From positions 256,064-320,063 of the forward strand of contig PMOL01000005.1 of the NCBI GenBank assembly GCA_003162415.1: DNA of 64,000 nt, written 5' to 3'. The notes under the pieces are model-generated. The model was not told the DNA's origin, ran no database searches, and worked only from the letters and a program-made list of their open reading frames with translations. A program made the position numbers and the translations under genes. Shown here piece by piece: positions 30,648-39,735 of this stretch (position 1 is the stretch's first letter; every line of letters begins with the position of its first letter). Source of the DNA: Candidatus Dormiibacterota bacterium (GTDB lineage: Bacteria > Chloroflexota > Dormibacteria > Aeolococcales > Aeolococcaceae).

Positions 30648-33008
30648 TCATCCCGGCCACCGCCACTCGCGGATCTCGGGCATGTCCTCGAAGTGCTCGC
30701 GGACGTAGGCATGATGCCGCCGGAGCTGTGCCTCGCAGAACCGGTGCAGCTCCTCGGCGCCGGCGGGCGTGCGCCGCGCGCGACGGAGGGCCTCCATCAC
30801 CAGGTGGTAGCGGCTCATCTCGTTCAGCACCACCATGTCGAAGGGTGTCGTGGTCGTGCCGTGCTCGTTGTATCCGCGAACATGGAATCGACCGGCGTTC
30901 GGACGTCCGTGCACGACCTGGTGAAACGCTCTCGCATATCCGTGAAACGCCATGACCACGTCGGTCTCATCGGTGAACAGCTCCGTGAAGGCCTCGGGAC
31001 CGAGCGCGTGCGGGTGGAATGGCGCGGGGCTCACCGCCAGCAGGTCGACGACGTTGACCATGCGGAAGCGCAGGTCGGGAACGTGCTCGCGGAGGAGCGC
31101 GGCGGCGGCGAGTGTCTCCAGCGTGGGGATGTCACCGGCGCAGCCGAGCACGACGTCGGGGTCGCCGTCGTCAGCGCTCGACGCCCACGACCACACCGAC
31201 GCACCGCGCGCGCAGTGCTCGATGGCCGCGTCCATCGAGAGGTACTGGAGCTCCGGTTGCTTGTCGATGACAATCAGATTCACATAGCTTCGACTCGTGA
31301 AACAGTGATTCGCCACCGAGAGGAGGCAGTTCGCGTCCGGTGGCAGATAGACGCGGACCACGTCGCCGCTCATGGCCATGACCGTATCGATGAGCCCCGG
31401 TCCCTGGTGGCTGAAACCGTTGTGATCGTTGCGCCAGCAGGTCGAGGTCAGCAGGATGTTCAGCGCGGCGACGGGCTCACGCCACAGGAGTCCACGAGCC
31501 GCCTCGAGCCACTTGGCGTGCTGCACAGTCATCGACGCCGAGACCATCGCGAAAGCCTCGTAGGTCGCGAAGAGGCCGTGCCGCCCGGTGAGCAGGTATC
31601 CCTCGAGCCACCCTTCACAGAGATGCTCCGACAGCACCTCCATCACCCGTCCCGAAGGGCTCACGTGGTCGTCGATGGGAATGGTTGCCTCCTCGAAGCA
31701 TCGGTCCTCGATCTCGAAGACCGCTCCGAGCCGGTTGCTGTTGGTCTCGTCGGGGCAGAAGAGCCGAAAGTTGTCGGCGTTGTCGCGGTAGATGTCGCGG
31801 ATCCACTCACCGAGCCGCCGCGTCGACTCCGCGACTGTGACCCCCGGGTCGACAGCCATCGCGTACTCGGTGAACTCCGGAAGCCGCAGCGGCCTGAGCA
31901 ACTTCCCCCCGTTGGCGTACTCGGTCGCGCCCATGCGCTTGTCGCCGTGGGGCATGAGTGCGGTCACGGCTGCGACGGGTGTGCCCGCGCCGTCGAAGAG
32001 CTCCTCGGGTCGATAGCTGCGCATCCACTCCTCGAGCTGCGCAAGATGGTCCGGGTTGGTCCGCACGTTGTCGAGCGGCACCTGGTGAGCGCGGAAGGTC
32101 CCTTCCACGGGCAGCCCGTCGACGAACTTGGGACCCGTCCACCCCTTGGGTGTGCGCAGCACGATCGCCGGCCATACGGCACGTCCAACGCCGGCTGCGC
32201 CGCGGGCGGCAGCCTGGATCTCTCGGATCCGCTCGTAGCAGCTATCGAGGGTTTGCGCAAACTCCTCGTGCACGCCACGCGGGTCATCGCCGGCGACGAT
32301 ATGGACGTCGTAGCCATGAGCGCTCAGCAATGCGCGAACGTCCTGCTCGCGAGCGCGTCCGAGCACGGTGGGCCCGCTGATCTTGTAGCCGTTGAGCTGA
32401 AGGATCGGTAGCACCGCACCGTCGCGGCGCGGATTGAGAAAGCTCACGCCCTTCCACGACCCCTCCAACGGGCCGGTCTCCGCCTCTCCGTCGCCGACGA
32501 CGCACGCCGCGATCAAGTCGGGGTTGTCAAAAACTGCGCCGAATGCGTGTACCAGCGCATAACCGAGCTCGCCGCCTTCGTGGATGGAGCCCGGGGTGGG
32601 GACGCTCACGTGGCTGGGGATGCCACCCGGGGTCGAGAACTGCCGGACCAGTCGAAGCAGACCGGGCTCGTCGAGCGAGACCGCCGGATAGATCTCGGAA
32701 TATGTCCCTTCCAGGTACACGTTGGCGACGATCGCGGGGCCGCCATGGCCGGGACCGGCGACGTACAACACGTCGCAGTCGCGCTGCTGGATCAGACGAT
32801 TGAGCTGGACGTAGATGAGGCTGAGCGCCGGCGACGTCCCCCAGTGCCCCAGCAGTCGCGGCTTGATGTGTTCCGCCCGCAACGGCTCCCGAAGCAGCGG
32901 ATTCTGCTGGAGATAGATCTGCGCGACCGTCAGGTAGTTCGCCGCCCGCCAGGAGGTGACGAGCGCGTCCAGGTCGACGGTCTCGATCGACGGTGTCAGG
33001 GTGCTCAT
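30648..33008 (-). CDS. xfp: phosphoketolase (xylulose-5-phosphate/fructose-6-phosphate)
   Basis: About 787 aa; YLTVAQIYLQQNPLLREPL, LGHWGTSPALSLIYVQLNRLI, GPGHGGPAIVANVYLEGTYSEIYP. Confidence 0.95.
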   Translation of the reverse strand: MSTLTPSIETVDLDALVTSWRAANYLTVAQIYLQQNPLLREPLRAEHIKPRLLGHWGTSPALSLIYVQLNRLIQQRDCDVLYVAGPGHGGPAIVANVYLEGTYSEIYPAVSLDEPGLLRLVRQFSTPGGIPSHVSVPTPGSIHEGGELGYALVHAFGAVFDNPDLIAACVVGDGEAETGPLEGSWKGVSFLNPRRDGAVLPILQLNGYKISGPTVLGRAREQDVRALLSAHGYDVHIVAGDDPRGVHEEFAQTLDSCYERIREIQAAARGAAGVGRAVWPAIVLRTPKGWTGPKFVDGLPVEGTFRAHQVPLDNVRTNPDHLAQLEEWMRSYRPEELFDGAGTPVAAVTALMPHGDKRMGATEYANGGKLLRPLRLPEFTEYAMAVDPGVTVAESTRRLGEWIRDIYRDNADNFRLFCPDETNSNRLGAVFEIEDRCFEEATIPIDDHVSPSGRVMEVLSEHLCEGWLEGYLLTGRHGLFATYEAFAMVSASMTVQHAKWLEAARGLLWREPVAALNILLTSTCWRNDHNGFSHQGPGLIDTVMAMSGDVVRVYLPPDANCLLSVANHCFTSRSYVNLIVIDKQPELQYLSMDAAIEHCARGASVWSWASSADDGDPDVVLGCAGDIPTLETLAAAALLREHVPDLRFRMVNVVDLLAVSPAPFHPHALGPEAFTELFTDETDVVMAFHGYARAFHQVVHGRPNAGRFHVRGYNEHGTTTTPFDMVVLNEMSRYHLVMEALRRARRTPAGAEELHRFCEAQLRRHHAYVREHFEDMPEIREWRWPG

Positions 33009-33059
33009 CACCTAGATCGTAGCCGCGGCCGCCGTCTGACCCGGTTGAGAGCTCGTCGG

Positions 33060-33620
33060 TCAGTCGGTGTCGCGAAACGTCAGGGAGTACCCGCGACCCG
33101 GCTTGTTGACGAGATCGCAGGGGATGGCAAGGCGGACCAGGATCTTCCTGAGGCGCAGCACGTAGTTCCGGACCTCCTCCGGGAAGAGCGCCGAGTCGGA
33201 CCACGCCAGGCTGGTGATCTGCGACGCCGTGTAGTACCGATGGGGGTGATCCAGCAGGAACTGGAGGAGCTCGAACTCTCGAGTGGTCAGGACGGCCTCG
33301 TGGCCCTTGTGGCGGATGACGCGTCCGTCGGGATCCAGCCACAGGCCCTGCAGCTGCCACACGCGCTGATACCAGAGGTCGAGGCGGGCGTAGTAGCCGT
33401 CCATCTGCGCTTCGATGAAGCCGATGTCCTCGTCGGCTGCCGCCTGCGCCACGGGATGCAACTTGGGCAGTTCGCGTTTCACTCGATCGAGCAAGCCCAG
33501 CTTGAAACGGATCAGGTCGTCGTAGATGCTCATCCAGTGGCGCGCGTCTTCCCAGTGTTCGGTCTGGATGTCCTCACCCTCGAGCGGGCGGGCCTGCGGT
33601 GCGGCGCGGCCGGTATCCAC
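33060..33620 (-). CDS. winged-helix (OmpR/PhoB-type output domain) regulator with novel N-terminal helical domain
   Basis: LTTREFELLQFLLDHPHRYYTASQITSLAW...EEVRNYVLRLRKIL...LVNKPGRGYSLTF; no receiver domain. Confidence 0.8.
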   Translation of the reverse strand: MDTGRAAPQARPLEGEDIQTEHWEDARHWMSIYDDLIRFKLGLLDRVKRELPKLHPVAQAAADEDIGFIEAQMDGYYARLDLWYQRVWQLQGLWLDPDGRVIRHKGHEAVLTTREFELLQFLLDHPHRYYTASQITSLAWSDSALFPEEVRNYVLRLRKILVRLAIPCDLVNKPGRGYSLTFRDTD

Positions 33621-33681
33621 GGCCGTGACTATACGAAAGCTGTTGCTGATCTTCTTACGCGTCGTGGTGTATCAGAACATC

Positions 33682-34038
33682 ATGAACCAGAACGCGGCGC
33701 GTGAGCGCCCCGACATCATCGCTGCCATCAGAGGCGGGGACGACTCCCTGGGCATGGAAGGGGAGGCCGATCTCGCCACCGCAACGCTGGAACAGGCGTT
33801 GTTCTGGAAAAACATCTACACAGAGATACTCGCCATGGAGGAATCGGTTCTCGAGCGCATCCAGCAGCTGATGGCCGATCAGTCGCCCCAGGCGCGACAG
33901 GAGGTTGCTCTCACCAACGTGCCGGTCGTGGTCGCCCAGGCAGAACGGTTTCGATCGCGCCTGGGCTTCTGGGAGTCCGCGTGCCGGCGCATTGGTGCAA
34001 GGGGCGTTGGTTCGGGGATTGCGCCGGTACTGCCCTGA
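33682..34038 (+). CDS. hypothetical protein sharing a helical module with the adjacent regulator
   Basis: EQALFWKNIYTEILAMEESVLERIQQL...SPQA...VAQAERFRSRLGFW aligns with 33060-33620 N-terminus. Confidence 0.6.
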   Translation: MNQNAARERPDIIAAIRGGDDSLGMEGEADLATATLEQALFWKNIYTEILAMEESVLERIQQLMADQSPQARQEVALTNVPVVVAQAERFRSRLGFWESACRRIGARGVGSGIAPVLP

Positions 34039-34161
34039 GCGCGGTATCGCGGAACGCCTTCTGTTACTGGAATTGTTGCGCTCTCGGGCGGAGACTGGGC
34101 TCACGTGGGACCGCAGGCTGAACGGATTTCAGTGTCGAGCGTCCACAAAGGAGCTGGGCAC

Positions 34162-34602
34162 ATGACCGATATGCGAACTCAGGATCAGTCCGTCACGAAC
34201 TACGGACCGAACCGGACGGGCGTCAATACCACCACCGAAACGGTCGCCGATCCGTCCACGGGCACGAGCATGCGCTGGAGCTCGACCAGCGTGTGGTCGG
34301 GGAGATCTCCGGGCGTCGAGTTCGTCTGGCTCATCGCAGGAATCGTGGTCGCCTTTCTCGCGCTCGACTTCATCTTCCATGCAGCCGGAGCGAACGACGT
34401 CGGATTCGCCGCGTTCGTCTTCTCCGTCGGCAAGGCCCTGGCCTCGCCGTTCGCCGGCATCTTCAAGACGGCGACCGCCGCGCGCGGGAACCTGATCGTA
34501 TGGGCCGACGTCCTGGCGATGGTGATCTACGTGCTTGCGGCAGCCGTGATCGTGAAGGTTGTCACTCTGATCTCGGCGCGCAGCGCGACGACAGCGAACT
34601 AG
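34162..34602 (+). CDS. YggT-like hypothetical membrane protein
   Basis: C-terminal two/three TM helices; start at 34162 with SD AAGGAG. Confidence 0.55.
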   Translation: MTDMRTQDQSVTNYGPNRTGVNTTTETVADPSTGTSMRWSSTSVWSGRSPGVEFVWLIAGIVVAFLALDFIFHAAGANDVGFAAFVFSVGKALASPFAGIFKTATAARGNLIVWADVLAMVIYVLAAAVIVKVVTLISARSATTAN

Positions 34603-34632
34603 ACGGCGAAAGCAGCGGAGGGCGGACAGCTA

Positions 34633-34941
34633 ATGCTTGCACTGGTCTCGGTGACATTCGACCTCGGTTCGATCCTCGTGTGGGCACTCATCGGGTTGAT
34701 CGCGGGCTTCCTGGCCAGCAAGGTGATGACCGGGCACGGCAAGGGCATCGTTGCCGACCTCGTGATCGGTGTCATCGGAGCTATTGGCGGCGGTTTCCTG
34801 GCCCGCTCAATCGGCGTGACCACCGCGGCCACGAGCCACTCGATCATCGTCGAGATCGTCATCGCGTTTGCGGGAGCCGTGATCCTGCTCGCCATCCTGC
34901 GACTCGCCGGCTTTGGGAAGCGCCGAAGCCTCTTCAGGTAA
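34633..34941 (+). CDS. GlsB/YeaQ/YmgE-like stress membrane protein
   Basis: ILVWALIGLIAGFLASKVMTGHGKGIVADLVIGVIGAIGGGFLA. Confidence 0.85.
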   Translation: MLALVSVTFDLGSILVWALIGLIAGFLASKVMTGHGKGIVADLVIGVIGAIGGGFLARSIGVTTAATSHSIIVEIVIAFAGAVILLAILRLAGFGKRRSLFR

Positions 34942-35025
34942 GGTCGGGTCGCTCCTGAGCGGCCCCGGAGCACGACACCGGCGCTGCTGACCGCGCGCTC
35001 GCGGCACCCGCTGTCGTGGAGGCCG

Positions 35026-36150
35026 GTGTGTCACATAGTGTCTGCACCAGCGATGCGCGACCAACGCGACAACGAGCGCGGCGAGAAGGGCGGACGGCGT
35101 CTGAACTCGCGAGCCGTGATCGGCCTCCTCTCGATCATCGCCGTCGCCGGGGCGGTCGGCATCGTCGTGTCCTTCGGGCAACGCCCGTCGGCGCCGGCGA
35201 CGCACCCGTCACCCGCGCCGGTCGTGCGTCAGCCGATCACACCGAGCCCGGTCCCCATCGAGCCGCAGTCGGGTCTCGGCTTCAGCGTCGCCGACGACCT
35301 TGCGACCCACACCATCGTGCTCTTCGGCGGCGTCGGCAACTACCCGAACACCTGGCTCTGGGATGGCTCGAGATGGACGCTGGCGCAACCGCAGGCGAGT
35401 CCCGCGGGACGCTTCGGTGCCGCTGAAGCCTACGACCCGCAGACCAAGGCGGTGATGCTGTTCGGCGGCCGCCTCGAACCCGGCACGCCAGTCCACGACA
35501 CCTGGGCGTGGAACGGGACCACCTGGGGGGCGCTCGACAGCGGGGCGGGCGGTCCGCCGCCCGGCGAGGGATCGGACATGGCCTGGGACCCCGCGACGAA
35601 GCAGATCGTCCTGCTGACCCGATCGGGGGTGATCTCGAGTCCCGCAGCGACGTGGATCTGGGCCGGAAACCATTGGATCAAGCCCGCGGACGGGTCGCTC
35701 CCGGCCGGCGCCGCTTACAGCCCGATGGGGTTCGACCCGCTGACCAGTTCGCTGCTGGCGGTCGGGTGCTGCGTGGGACCACCGCCCGCCACCGGTGCGG
35801 TCAACACAACCTGGCGGTGGAACGGCGCCACCTGGACACTGCTGCCGACCTCGAGCCACGCACCCAGCAACGGGTCCACCATGGCGCTGGATCCGGCGAT
35901 CGGACGGCTCGTCCTCTGCGCGTGCGACGCGGCGGCCAAGGCCGATCTGACCGCATGGAGTGGCAGTGAATGGGATGCGCTTGCGGGCAGCCGGTTGCCG
36001 GTAGGGGGAGGCGTCGAGATCACCGACTACGACCGCAGCCGGTTGCTCCTCTTTGGAAGCGGGACGTCGCAGCCACTGACCGGGCAGGCGCCGGTCGAGC
36101 TCTGGCAATTGACCGGGTCGAGTTGGAGCCGGGTTGGCCCGGCGGCGTAG
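35026..36150 (+). CDS. membrane-anchored kelch/galactose-oxidase-like beta-propeller protein
   Basis: Repeated blades: HTIVLFGGVGNYPNTWLWDGSRWTL, KAVMLFGGRLEPGTPVHDTWAWNGTTWGAL; N-terminal TM. Confidence 0.75.
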   Translation: MCHIVSAPAMRDQRDNERGEKGGRRLNSRAVIGLLSIIAVAGAVGIVVSFGQRPSAPATHPSPAPVVRQPITPSPVPIEPQSGLGFSVADDLATHTIVLFGGVGNYPNTWLWDGSRWTLAQPQASPAGRFGAAEAYDPQTKAVMLFGGRLEPGTPVHDTWAWNGTTWGALDSGAGGPPPGEGSDMAWDPATKQIVLLTRSGVISSPAATWIWAGNHWIKPADGSLPAGAAYSPMGFDPLTSSLLAVGCCVGPPPATGAVNTTWRWNGATWTLLPTSSHAPSNGSTMALDPAIGRLVLCACDAAAKADLTAWSGSEWDALAGSRLPVGGGVEITDYDRSRLLLFGSGTSQPLTGQAPVELWQLTGSSWSRVGPAA

Positions 36151-36152
36151 CT

Positions 36153-36887
36153 TTGGCGATTGCGTACGCTGGATGCATCATCGCCGCGACACCAGCCAAC
36201 ACTCGAGACGTCACCTTCCCATCGCGGGGCTCGACGTTTCACGGCTACCTGGCAATGCCGGAGGGTGCCGGACCCCACCCGGGCGTGGTCGTCATCCATG
36301 AAGCCTTTGGCCTCAACGCCCACATTCGCGATATCACGCGCCGTTTTGCGGGCGAAGGGTATGCCGCGCTCGCCGTCGACCTTTTCACCGACCACAGCCG
36401 CCCCGTCTGCATGGCCGGTCTGATGGGGTTGATGCTCACCGGTCGGGAGCCGTCGTCGATTGCCGACCTCTCCGCGACGATGGATCATCTCGTCGCGGAG
36501 CCCGGCGTCGACCCGGATCGGGTCGGTGCCATCGGGTTCTGCATGGGAGGTGGCTACGCGATCGCGTGGGGTCGACGCGACAAGCGACTCCGCGCCATCG
36601 CTCCCTTCTACGGCACCAATCCGCGGCCGCTCGAGGCGGTGCGCCGCATTTGTCCGGTCGTCGGCAGCTACCCGGGCAAGGACTTCACCGCGCGCTCCGG
36701 TCGAAAGCTTGACCGCCGGCTTGCGCAGCTGGGTGTGGCCCGCGACATCAAGGTGTACGCCGGGACACGCCACTCGTTCTTCAACGACACCGGCAGGTCA
36801 TACGACGCCGGAGCAGCCGCGGACGCCTGGAGGCGCACCCTCGAGTTCTTTGCGGAGCACGTGCAGTCGCCGCGCCCAACCCGTTGA
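36153..36887 (+). CDS. dienelactone hydrolase family protein
   Basis: VVVIHEAFGLNAHIRDITRRFAGEGY, GFCMGGGYA (Cys nucleophile), GTRHSFFN; proposed TTG start. Confidence 0.85.
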   Translation: MAIAYAGCIIAATPANTRDVTFPSRGSTFHGYLAMPEGAGPHPGVVVIHEAFGLNAHIRDITRRFAGEGYAALAVDLFTDHSRPVCMAGLMGLMLTGREPSSIADLSATMDHLVAEPGVDPDRVGAIGFCMGGGYAIAWGRRDKRLRAIAPFYGTNPRPLEAVRRICPVVGSYPGKDFTARSGRKLDRRLAQLGVARDIKVYAGTRHSFFNDTGRSYDAGAAADAWRRTLEFFAEHVQSPRPTR

Positions 36888-37477
36888 CCGAACCGATCGA
36901 CGTCCGCGAGCGTGCGGAGCTCTGCGACCTTCTGCTCGAGCTGGGTCCGGATGCGCCCACGCTGTGCGAGGGGTGGACCACGTCGGATCTCGCCGCGCAC
37001 CTCGTTCTGCGCGAGCATTTCCATCGCTGGTCCGACGCCCAGCGCGCACCCGAGAAGGCTAAAGGGCTCCCCGCCATGGTCGCCCGCCTCCGCGCCGGAG
37101 CGCCGCTCATCCCGTGGCGCGTCCCGCGTGTTCGCGATTTCTTCAACGGGCTGGAGTACTTCATCCACCACGAGGACGTTCGCCGCGCCAACGGTCGCGA
37201 ACCCCGCCCTCCGATCGCCGACCTCGAGGCGTTGTCGTGGCGGATGATCGGCCTCAGCGCGCGACGGCTGGCGCGAAGGATCCGCCCCTACGGGCTGGAG
37301 CTCGTGCGTCCGGACGGTCAGCGGCGAAGGTACGGCTCCGGCGACATGGTAACGATCAGCGGTCCGGCATCCGAGATGGTGCTCTACTTCAGTGGCAGGC
37401 GCACGGCAGCGCGCGTGACCCTCGAGGGCGCCCCCGCTGCGGTCGACACCGTCGAGCGAACCAAACTAGCCGTCTGA
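36884..37477 (+). CDS. TIGR03085-like/maleylpyruvate isomerase-like DinB-fold protein
   Basis: LCDLLLELGPDAPTLCEGWTTSDLAAHLVLREHF. Confidence 0.75.
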   Translation: MTEPIDVRERAELCDLLLELGPDAPTLCEGWTTSDLAAHLVLREHFHRWSDAQRAPEKAKGLPAMVARLRAGAPLIPWRVPRVRDFFNGLEYFIHHEDVRRANGREPRPPIADLEALSWRMIGLSARRLARRIRPYGLELVRPDGQRRRYGSGDMVTISGPASEMVLYFSGRRTAARVTLEGAPAAVDTVERTKLAV

Positions 37478-37504
37478 GCACCCGCCGGCACGTCGAGTGC
37501 ACGC

Positions 37505-37915
37505 ATGGGAGGATCCGTGACTGACTCGGTGACCCGGATGCTCGCCGGCGATGCCGCTTCACGTGCGCTCGGCATCGAGGTGCGTGACGTGAGCGAGGGA
37601 GCCGCCACCGCAACCATGACGATCCGACCGGACATGGTGAACGGGTACGGCATCACCCACGGGGCCTTCGTGTTCGCGGTTGCGGACACCGCATTCGCGT
37701 GCGCCTGCAACAGCCACGGCCCGCTGACCGTCGCTGCCGCCGTCGACATCACGTTCGTGGCGCCGTCACGCGCCGGCGATGTCCTCGAAGCTCGCGCGGT
37801 GGAACGCACCCGCTTCGGTCGCTCGGGAATCTACGACGTCACGGTGCGACGCGGCGATGACGTCATCGCGGAATTTCGCGGCACCAGCCGCACCATCGGG
37901 CAGGATCCAGCGTGA
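37505..37915 (+). CDS. paaI: PaaI-type hotdog thioesterase
   Basis: MVNGYGITHGAFVFAVADTAFACACNSHG. Confidence 0.9.
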   Translation: MGGSVTDSVTRMLAGDAASRALGIEVRDVSEGAATATMTIRPDMVNGYGITHGAFVFAVADTAFACACNSHGPLTVAAAVDITFVAPSRAGDVLEARAVERTRFGRSGIYDVTVRRGDDVIAEFRGTSRTIGQDPA

Positions 37916-39222
37916 CCACTCTTGGCGCAGCGCCGCCGCTCGAGCAACTCGACTCGGGAGAGCGCCTGAGCCGCGAAGAGCTGCTCGACCTCCAACTCGA
38001 GCGCCTTCGCTGGTCGCTGCACCATGCCTACACGAATGTGGCGCATTACCGGCGAGCCTTCGAGGTCGCGGGCGTGACGCCCGGCGAGTGCCGGACGCTT
38101 GCCGACCTCGCGCGATTTCCCTTCACCACCAAGCTCGATCTTCGCGACAACTACCCGTTCGGCATGTTCGCCGTGCCACGGCCGGACGTGCGTCGCATCC
38201 ACGCCTCCAGCGGCACCACCGGCAGACCAACGGTTGTTGGCTACACGCAGGGTGACCTCGACACGTGGGCCGATCTCATGGCGCGTTCGATCCGCGCGGC
38301 GGGCGGGCGCCCGGGCGATATCGTGCACGTCGCCTATGGCTACGGGCTCTTCACCGGCGGCCTCGGTGCGCACTACGGAGCGGAGCGGCTCGGGTGCACG
38401 GTGATCCCGGTCTCGGGTGGGATGACACCACGCCAGGTGCAGTTGATCTGCGACTTCGAGCCCTCGATCATCATGGTGACGCCTTCGTACATGCTCGCCC
38501 TCATCGACGAGTTCGAACGTCAGGGCGTCGACCCGAGGACGAGCTCGCTGCGCATAGGCATCTTCGGCGCGGAGCCGTGGACCGAGGCGATGCGCGCCGA
38601 GATCGAAGCGCGCATGGACATGCATGCGGTGGACATCTACGGACTGTCGGAGGTCATGGGTCCCGGCGTGTCGCAGGAGTGCGTGGAGACCAAGGACGGC
38701 CTCCACATCTGGGAGGACCACTTCTATCCTGAGATCATTGACCCCGTCAGCGGCGAGGTGCTTCCCAATGGGGAGATTGGCGAGCTGGTCTTCACGTCAT
38801 TGACCAAGCAGGCGCTGCCGGTCATTCGCTATCGAACCCGCGACCTCACCCGGCTGCTGCCCGGCACGGCCAGGCCGGCATTCCGGCGCATGGAGAAGGT
38901 GACCGGGCGCAGCGACGACATGATCATCCTGCGCGGTGTCAACGTCTTTCCGACGCAGCTCGAGGAGCTGGTGGTGCGCACCGCCGGTCTGTCGCCCCAC
39001 TTCCAGCTGATCCTCGGACGCGAGGGGCGGCTCGACACCTTGAGCGTGCGGGTCGAGGCACGGTCCGACTGCCCGCCGGAGCGCCGCGACCCTGCCGCCG
39101 AGGCGCTCGCCCGCGAGATCAAGGACCGGGTCGGCGTCACGGTTGCCGTCGAGGTTGTCGACCCCGAGACCCTCGAGCGCTCGGTCGGCAAACTCCAGCG
39201 GGTGATCGACCGCCGGTCGTAG
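37912..39222 (+). CDS. paaK: phenylacetate-CoA ligase
   Basis: FPFTTKLDLRDNYPFGMFAVPRPDVRRIHASSGTTGRPTVVGYTQGDLDTW. Confidence 0.95.
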   Translation: MTTLGAAPPLEQLDSGERLSREELLDLQLERLRWSLHHAYTNVAHYRRAFEVAGVTPGECRTLADLARFPFTTKLDLRDNYPFGMFAVPRPDVRRIHASSGTTGRPTVVGYTQGDLDTWADLMARSIRAAGGRPGDIVHVAYGYGLFTGGLGAHYGAERLGCTVIPVSGGMTPRQVQLICDFEPSIIMVTPSYMLALIDEFERQGVDPRTSSLRIGIFGAEPWTEAMRAEIEARMDMHAVDIYGLSEVMGPGVSQECVETKDGLHIWEDHFYPEIIDPVSGEVLPNGEIGELVFTSLTKQALPVIRYRTRDLTRLLPGTARPAFRRMEKVTGRSDDMIILRGVNVFPTQLEELVVRTAGLSPHFQLILGREGRLDTLSVRVEARSDCPPERRDPAAEALAREIKDRVGVTVAVEVVDPETLERSVGKLQRVIDRRS

Positions 39223-39267
39223 ACTCCGCCAGCCCCCGAGTCCAGGGGTTCACGGGAGGCACATCGG

Positions 39268-39735
39268 GTGGATCGGTTTCTTCTGTATCGGACCTACGAT
39301 GAGCTGGAGGTCGGGCAGACCCAGCGCACCCGGGGGCGGACCATCACCGAGACAGACATCGTCAGCTGGTGCGCGCTCACCGGAGACTGGTTCTACCCGC
39401 ACATCGACAAGGTCGCGGCGGAGCGCTCCATGTTCGGTCAGCGCGTCGCGCCCGGGATCATGGTGTTCGCGCTCGGGACCGGGCTCGGCGTCCCCAGCGA
39501 CGCGACCACCATCCTCGCCAACTACGGCACCGATCGTCTGCGCTACACGGCACCGACATGGATCAACGACACCATCTACCTCGACATCGAGGTGATCGAG
39601 AAGTCCGATCGGGACGCCACCTCCGGGCTGGTCTCGTATCGCTGGGATGTGCTCAATCAGAACGGCGTCACCGTGTGCGCAAGCCAGCTGAAGATCCTGA
39701 CCGCCAAGGAGCGGGCGCCGTATGCCGGAATCTGA
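39268..39735 (+). CDS. MaoC-like hotdog hydratase/dehydratase
   Basis: GTG start; SWCALTGDWFYPHIDKVAAERSMFGQRVAPGIM. Confidence 0.85.
   Translation: MDRFLLYRTYDELEVGQTQRTRGRTITETDIVSWCALTGDWFYPHIDKVAAERSMFGQRVAPGIMVFALGTGLGVPSDATTILANYGTDRLRYTAPTWINDTIYLDIEVIEKSDRDATSGLVSYRWDVLNQNGVTVCASQLKILTAKERAPYAGI

Noticed and set aside
30621-32411. 596-aa plus ORF
   Set aside because: Antisense shadow of phosphoketolase.
34972-35032. CACGACA/TGTCGTG repeat upstream of kelch-like gene
   Set aside because: 7-bp arms with long loop; insufficient support.
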